Below, one piece after another: positions 18,918-24,089 of a stretch of 24,089 nucleotides of DNA. The DNA comes from Rhizoclosmatium globosum (lineage: Eukaryota > Chytridiomycota > Chytridiomycetes > Chytridiales > Chytriomycetaceae): the NCBI GenBank assembly GCA_002104985.1, contig MCGO01000376.1, positions 1 to 24,089 of the forward strand. The letters run 5' to 3'. Numbering within the stretch: position 1 is the stretch's first letter; every line of letters starts with the position of its first letter. The translations under genes and the position numbers were made by a program. The notes under the pieces were generated by a model that saw only the letters and a program-made list of their open reading frames with translations, had not been told where the DNA came from and did not search any database.

Positions 18918-19040
18918 TCTGCTATATTAACATATGGAGTTATATTGGGATCCTCAGAGACTACACGCAAGACAGTGAGATAATATCTCATTGATGATAT
19001 AGTCCACAAATCTTAGTAATCTTAAACTAAGTTTATATTG

Positions 19041-19484
19041 GAAGTTCTAGACGCTGAAATTACAGTTAAAGCTATTGGTTCTCAATGGTACTGGTCTTAT
19101 GAATACACAGATTACGTTGAATCCAACGGTTCTACAATTGCATTTGATAGTTTTATGATTGACGAAGCTTCTTTGGAAATGGGTGATCAAAGACAACTAA
19201 CAGTTGATAACGCTTTGGTTCTACCTGTTAACACAAGTATTCGTATTTTGGTAAGTTCTAACGATGTAATTCACTCCTTTGCTATTCCAAGTCTTGCTCT
19301 AAAAGCGGATTGTCTACCAGGTCGTTTGAACTCTCTAGGTCTAATTATTAACCGTCCAGGTGTATTCTATGGTCAATGTTCTGAACTATGTGGTGCTAAT
19401 CACGGTTTCATGCCTATTTCTTTGAAAGCAGTAACAATTCCTTCTTATATTAACTTCCTAGAAGCTACTGCTGAAGCTTTATGA
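19041..19484 (+). CDS. cox2: Cytochrome c oxidase subunit 2, exon 2
   Basis: Codes for residues 96-242, the intermembrane-space domain. It contains the aromatic electron-entry segment QWYWSYEY, the CuA ligands His173 (in DVIHSF), Cys208, Glu210, Cys212, His216 and Met219 (in QCSELCGANHGFMP), and DCLPGRLNSL. The join LMD-EVLDAEITVKAIG matches the family. The frame ends GCT-TTA-TGA at a natural length. If TGA coded Trp, 20 further residues would follow to a TAA at about 19542-19544, which looks unlike a subunit 2 tail. That last Leu is the only TTA codon in the window's genes. Confidence 0.95.
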   Translation, partial: EVLDAEITVKAIGSQWYWSYEYTDYVESNGSTIAFDSFMIDEASLEMGDQRQLTVDNALVLPVNTSIRILVSSNDVIHSFAIPSLALKADCLPGRLNSLGLIINRPGVFYGQCSELCGANHGFMPISLKAVTIPSYINFLEATAEAL

Positions 19485-19521
19485 TTCTCTTTTGATTTAT
19501 TGGCTCATTGTAAACTAAATG

Positions 19522-19596
19522 TTGGCTTAAAATTATGTTAAATTTATTGGCTTAAAATTATGTTAAATTTATTGGCTTAAAATTATGTTAAATTTA
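19522..19596 (+). repeat. 25-bp tandem repeat, three exact copies, after cox2
   Basis: Units at 19522, 19547 and 19572, each containing TTGGCTTAAAATTATG. It begins 38 bp after the cox2 TGA. If TGA were sense, the readthrough tail would end inside the first unit. Confidence 0.93.
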
Positions 19597-20461
19597 CTGG
19601 GTTAAAATGTAATGGTTTAAACTAAACCAGATTTAAATAAAAATTTATAAGTTAATCATGAGTACTTAAAATATATAGTTAGTAATTTAAGTAATTTATT
19701 ATATGTGTAATAATTCATTTTATAACATAAAATTATAATTGAGTCTTTATGTAATAGTCATTAGTTGCCTTTATATTATATTTCATTAGAGTTATACGAC
19801 TTATATTCAAGTACTTTATTTATGTTGGCAATACTCTTTCTGTTATTTAAATAGAGGTTATTACTGGTTATTTGTTGGATGACGTATAGTCAACGGATGA
19901 CGTACAATGTAAATGGAATAGCTAATTAATAAAATTATTGAACGTAGCAGTATAACTAATTAAAAAGTCTACTTATTATTAAATATGAAAGTAAAATAGC
20001 TTAACATTTTAAGCTAATTAATAATTAACATAAATTTATAGTATCTATATAATTATTCATTAAATTGTAACATTTAAATAATACTCATAAAAATTAACCC
20101 TCAAGTTATAGCTTCGGTTTTATATATTAACTTAGTATTATCTACTAGACATTAATCACTAAGCATTATCTGCTAGGTATTACTCCTCTTAGTTAATAAA
20201 CTAGATATAATACCTTAAATTTGTACCTTAAATTTGTACCTTTAAATTTAAAGTCCAGTTATTAACATCTTTGAGATTAATTATTGTTATTATTACTTTA
20301 CCTTTAATTTATTACTCTATTATTATTACCTTTAATTTACGTTTTAATAACTTTTAATTTACGTTTTATTACCTTTAATTTATAGCGTAGGTATTATATT
20401 TAAAATATAGCAGAGGTTATATATTCTACAATTTATAACTAATTTATCCTTAATAGTATAC

Positions 20462-20479
20462 AAATATCTTAAGATATTT
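20462..20479. repeat. 18-bp palindrome AAATATCTTAAGATATTT
   Basis: Perfect palindrome identical to 1185-1202 and to the one in the cox2 intron. Confidence 0.9.
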
Positions 20480-20692
20480 TTTACCCTTAATAGTATATAT
20501 TTACCTTTAATATTTACCCTTAATAGTATAAACTTTATATTAAATAATAACCTTAATTATCTTCCCATATAAATAATATCTTTTAATTTATCTCTATTTG
20601 TAATGCTGATAACATTTACTTGAAATTACCTCTATATTAATTGTATACTAGTTAACTTAAATTGATAATACTTTATTAATTAACTTTATTAA

Positions 20693-20705
20693 CAGTCATA
20701 GACTG
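20693..20705. repeat. Palindrome, family A variant
   Basis: CAGTCATAGACTG (loop ATA), followed by a decayed partner CAGTCAGTAGACT at 20708-20720. Confidence 0.75.
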
Positions 20706-21611
20706 AACAGTCAGTAGACTAAATAATTCTATATTTTCCATGTTGCAAATTTTATTACATTGTTTATAACAAGAATAATATAACTTGTTTTATGTGGCTC
20801 TATATACACGAGTTTACAATGTATTATTTAAAGTAATTTATTTGCCTAGAGTACAGAATGTCTGATTTATACCAAAAACTATAGCATAATGTTTAATTTA
20901 TTTTATTACGGTAAAATGTACGTACCATATACTAAGTATGAATTTCTAATGTATTAATTGTGGATTTATAACTAAATTAGATTTGTAACTAAAATATACT
21001 CAAATTATTAAATAAACTGTTAAACAGAATTGTTAACTAAACTTGACATACTGGTAATTTAACGTTTAATTAAACTTATATTATGACCAAACATATTTAT
21101 TATTATTGGAGTATTTTACATAAAAAGTTATTGAATAAATAATCTAGTTTTATTTAATAAATAAGCTATTAAATAAACAGAACCTTAAATATTTAAGTTA
21201 TTAAGTATGAGCTTTTCAGTTTAAATTACAGGAGTATTATATGCTATAAGCAATTATAAAATTAAGCTAATTAAATTTACAATTGAAGAATACTGTATGT
21301 TATTGACATGCTATATGCTAAATCTTTATAATAGGCTAAACAAGCCAGGCTATATAAATAATTAAATTTTATGATAGGTTAAATAAATACATTACAATTT
21401 AGTCTAAATAAATACTACATTACAATTTAGTCTAAAAATTTTATGTTAAAAAATGAACTAAATACAATTTATATACTAATTGTTAAGTTTAGACTAAGGC
21501 AAATTATATTAGGTTATACAAATGTAGGCTTAATTATGAACATGTTACATTTAATTAGTACATTAACAAATTACAATAAGTCTACATTTACTAATAAGGG
21601 TTATGTCAAAG

Positions 21612-21669
21612 AAAACAAATACAAGTATAAGCTCTCGAGAATAAAGTAAACTGTGTTCGTGCCTACAGC
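21612..21669 (+). repeat. 58-bp dispersed repeat, copy 2
   Basis: Identical to 6809-6866. A degenerate version of the 3' half (TTAGTGCTTACAGCCTAC, 21696-21713) follows about 30 bp later, paralleling the tandem duplication at copy 1. Some similarity extends about 15 bp further upstream of the exact match. Confidence 0.9.
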
Positions 21670-22206
21670 TCAGTTAAAAGATTAGAGATGTAGTTAGTGC
21701 TTACAGCCTACTTTAATTTGCTATTGTAAAATAATTTAAGTTATACTTTAAAGAGATGAATTACTTTAAGTTATATTATAAAGAGATAAATTACTTTATA
21801 TGTTTATTAAAATAATGCTAATTTACTTTATATAAAGTATCGTATTAAATAATTAACTTACTAAAAAAATAATATAATTTATAATAATATAAGTTAACCC
21901 TTAATTATAGTTAAGTTATTAAAATGTTATATTAAGTTACAAATTTAATATGATTAATTAAATTGTACTATAAGATAAATATTAGGTTATTTAACTGCAT
22001 TAAATATTAGGTTATTTAACTGCATTATATACTATATAAAAGCATACGTAAATGTGATATAAAAGCTATCTAGCTTCCTTGTGCTTAATTTGTAATACTA
22101 ACTTAAACTTATATAAAAAACATTTTCATGAAAATTTTTGTATTAGGTATTACAGCTTTAGTATAGTATTAGGTATTACTCCAATCTCAATAAATTTGGC
22201 CTAATA

Positions 22207-22266
22207 TTATGAAATGTAAGTAAATGTTATGAAATGTAAGTAAATGTTATGAAATGTAAGTAAATG
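22207..22266 (+). repeat. 20-bp tandem repeat, three copies
   Basis: Units starting TTATGAAATGTAAGTAAATG at 22207, 22227 and 22247. Spacer. Confidence 0.93.
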
Positions 22267-22416
22267 TAAGGAATAATATGGTAATGTTATAAGTGAGTTT
22301 AACTTAAATAGTTTATTTAATAGCTTAATAAGTGGTATAGTCAAATTATTTATATTTATAAGTAATAGTTACATGCTGCATTTTACTAGGTAAAATTTAA
22401 ATTAGTTAATTTAATA

Positions 22417-22429
22417 GGAGGTTAACTCC
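22417..22429. repeat. Hairpin, family B, inverted
   Basis: GGAGGTTAACTCC followed by GAC, the inverted form of the family. A family A hairpin lies about 125 bp downstream. Confidence 0.7.
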
Positions 22430-22554
22430 GACACAAATACATTATTTATTATTTTCTTTAAATATAATCTTAAAAGTTATACATTATTGACAATATTTTA
22501 CATTATTGACGAGATTATACATTATTGACGAGATTATACATTATTGATAAGATT

Positions 22555-22567
22555 CAGTCTACGACTG
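22555..22567. repeat. Palindrome, family A
   Basis: CAGTCTACGACTG, directly after a run of ATTATTGACGAGATTATAC-type tandem units. Confidence 0.9.
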
Positions 22568-23691
22568 AGGACAATAATTTTAAAATTAAGTTAGAAATAT
22601 AAGATTATTCAACTTATTAAAGGTTATTTAATTTACTAAAGCTTTTTAATTTTGCTAGGTCTTATTTACAAGTAAATCAAGTAAATTAAGTTAATCAAAT
22701 TACAAGTATAAATATTAATCATGGTAAAGCATTAACTATTATAATACACAAGTAAAGCATTAACCATCATAAAACACAGCTATAGTATAGCATAAATCTC
22801 ATTGTAAACTAAATGTTAGCATAAATCTCATTGTAAACTAAATGTTAGCATACAATAGTTCTACTTAACATATCCTAGTTATACATAAATCTGAATTATT
22901 TAAATCTAAATTTTAACTATAAATGAAACTTTATGATTATACCACGTAATGAAACTGCACAACTTTATGAAATAAACGTAATAGTATACTATATATGGTA
23001 GGCTTATAGCAACAATAGCAAAAAATATCCTAAGATATTTGTAATTTAACTTTAATACTACATATTATTTTAATTGACAAGATATGGCATTATTATTTAT
23101 CTCATAATTATCAATATACTTAAACTAAATTACTTATATTATAATTATTCTTATACTTAAATAAAATATATACATTATAACCTATGCAAATATTTATATA
23201 TCTCCTAGGTTAGTATCTCTTACTAAATATTTATAGTATTATTTACAATATGGTAGAATTAAGTCGGTAAAATGTTTATTAATACGGTAGAATTAAGTCG
23301 GTAAAATGTTTATTAATACGGCTTATTTGCATATCTTATCCCATCGTAGGTCTATTTAACATAAATTATATAACTTCAATTTTAATAACTTTAAATTTAA
23401 TTAGTATATTACATGCATTCCTTTTCACAAATTTAATTAGTATATTACATGCATTCCTTTTCACAAATTTGTGTATAATACATCTCCTTGTTGGAAATTA
23501 CTAATATTAGTCTGTATTATATAGTAAAGTCTTATTTAAGTTATACAAGATATAAGTCTTATTTAAGTTATACAAATATAATAAGTAAATTAAGGATAAG
23601 ATTTAGTATTAAATTTCTTAATTATACGGGCTATTTCTTATTTACTATGCGTACTATTTATCATTAACTGTAACTATATAATTATGCTTAT

Positions 23692-23704
23692 CAGTCGTAG
23701 ACTG
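23692..23704. repeat. Palindrome, family A, near the cob 3' end
   Basis: CAGTCGTAGACTG, about 250 bp beyond the cob stop codon in cob orientation. Confidence 0.9.
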
Positions 23705-23957
23705 TTATAAGATAAATTTAATTAGATATTATAAATTTATTTAGGCAATAGACCTAATATAAATATAACTAGGCAATAGACTTAATATATTAATAGGTTA
23801 CCCATATTTAGGATAATTCTTTATTAAGTTATTTTTCCACTACATCAAACATTAGAAATTTAATAAACGAAAATTAGATTAATCTAATTCCAAATATTTA
23901 AACTACACCAAGCATTAGAAATAAACGAAGATTAAACTTAAATACTTAATTTTAAAA

Positions 23958-24089
23958 TCAGCCAAGAATCATTAGCAAGAAGAAGTAAGAGAAGTAAACA
24001 ACTGTACTGAATTGACCTAGAGAAATAAATGGTTCTTCAATTGGTTTACCACCCAACCATAGTAGGAAGAAGAAGTTAAATACAAAGAT
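23958..24089 (-). CDS. cob: Cytochrome b, 3' end (partial, runs off the right edge)
   Basis: Cytochrome b is the haem-bearing membrane core of complex III. Only the last 43 codons are present, on the - strand, convergent with cox2. The decoded C-terminus contains LLWLGGKPIEEPFISLGQ, the hallmark of the last part of the family (commonly WIGGKPVEEPFI.IGQ), followed by a final transmembrane helix rich in Phe and Tyr ending FFLLMILG. The frame stops at TGA; if TGA were Trp it would add only Trp-Phe before a TAA. The codons lack TTA and ATA, as in the other genes here. The rest of the gene lies outside the window. Confidence 0.93.
   Translation of the reverse strand: MFVFNFFFLLWLGGKPIEEPFISLGQFSTVVYFSYFFLLMILG

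Larger units (their letters stand above)
17764..19040 (+). other. Group I intron in cox2, with a very large P1 loop
   Basis: 1277 nt. The guide GTCC (18685-18688) pairs with exon GGAT (U-G at the junction) and AACTTT (18679-18684) pairs with exon 2 GAAGTT (P10), fixing both ends; the intron ends in G. More than 900 nt separate the 5' splice site from the guide and consist of AT-rich repeats, including a 24-bp triplication (18147-18218). Core: P ATATGCTGGAATAG (18723-18736), Q GAATCAGCAGG (18827-18837), R TCAGAGACTACACG (18953-18966), S GATATAGTCC (18996-19005), P9 TTAGT/ACTAA. These are subgroup IB signatures. Between Q and R is a duplicated segment carrying two palindromes. No endonuclease frame. 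Confidence 0.88.
19485..23957. other. AT-rich, repeat-packed spacer between cox2 and cob
   Basis: About 4.5 kb between two convergent genes, with no recognised gene on either strand. It contains several exact tandem repeats, family A and B palindromes, the second copy of the 58-bp repeat, and palindromes shared with the cox2 intron. A 68-codon frame at 21443-21649 runs into the 58-bp repeat and is rich in TTA and ATA, so it is not taken as a gene. Confidence 0.8.

Noticed and set aside
21443..21649. 68-codon frame in the cox2-cob spacer
   Set aside because: Rich in TTA and ATA, no family match, and its end lies within the 58-bp dispersed repeat.
1..24089. tRNA genes
   Set aside because: I looked for T-arm-like GGTTCRANYCC and paired acceptor stems on both strands and found no convincing cloverleaf; a tRNA search program would be decisive.

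Overview
This window is a piece of mitochondrial DNA, most likely from a fungus. It carries cox3, nad1, atp8, atp6 and cox2 on the + strand and the last 43 codons of cob on the - strand, entering from the right edge. The nad genes exclude yeasts that have lost complex I. Long AT-rich spacers full of hairpins, group I introns and TGA apparently used as a stop would suit an early-diverging fungal lineage (chytrid, blastoclad or zygomycete grade). That placement is inference.

Layout: positions 1-10599 hold no recognisable protein gene. They are very AT-rich spacer built from short tandem duplications and dispersed palindromes, with one GC-richer island (about 5805-6125) that faintly resembles the 5' domain of large-subunit rRNA. 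From 10600 to 19484 come cox3, nad1 (three exons), atp8 (two exons), atp6 and cox2 (two exons). Positions 19485-23957 are again repeat-rich spacer, and cob converges on cox2 from the right edge. No tRNA gene, complete rRNA or CRISPR array was recognised.

The proteins are inner-membrane respiratory subunits: complex I (nad1), III (cob), IV (cox2, cox3) and ATP synthase F0 (atp6, atp8). Four group I introns interrupt nad1 (twice), atp8 and cox2. Splice sites could be set from reading frame, family consensus and P1/P10 guide pairing. None shows a homing-endonuclease frame; three are swollen by AT-rich repeats.

The most interesting signals are: (1) a leader element shared by nad1, atp8 and atp6, made of a covarying hairpin, a 13-nt conserved string and a 13-15 nt gap to ATG; (2) a pair of pseudoknot-capable elements downstream of nad1 and atp6 with a compensatory base change; (3) near-total absence of TTA and ATA codons in genes embedded in DNA where both triplets are abundant; and (4) several families of short palindromes scattered through spacers and one intron.
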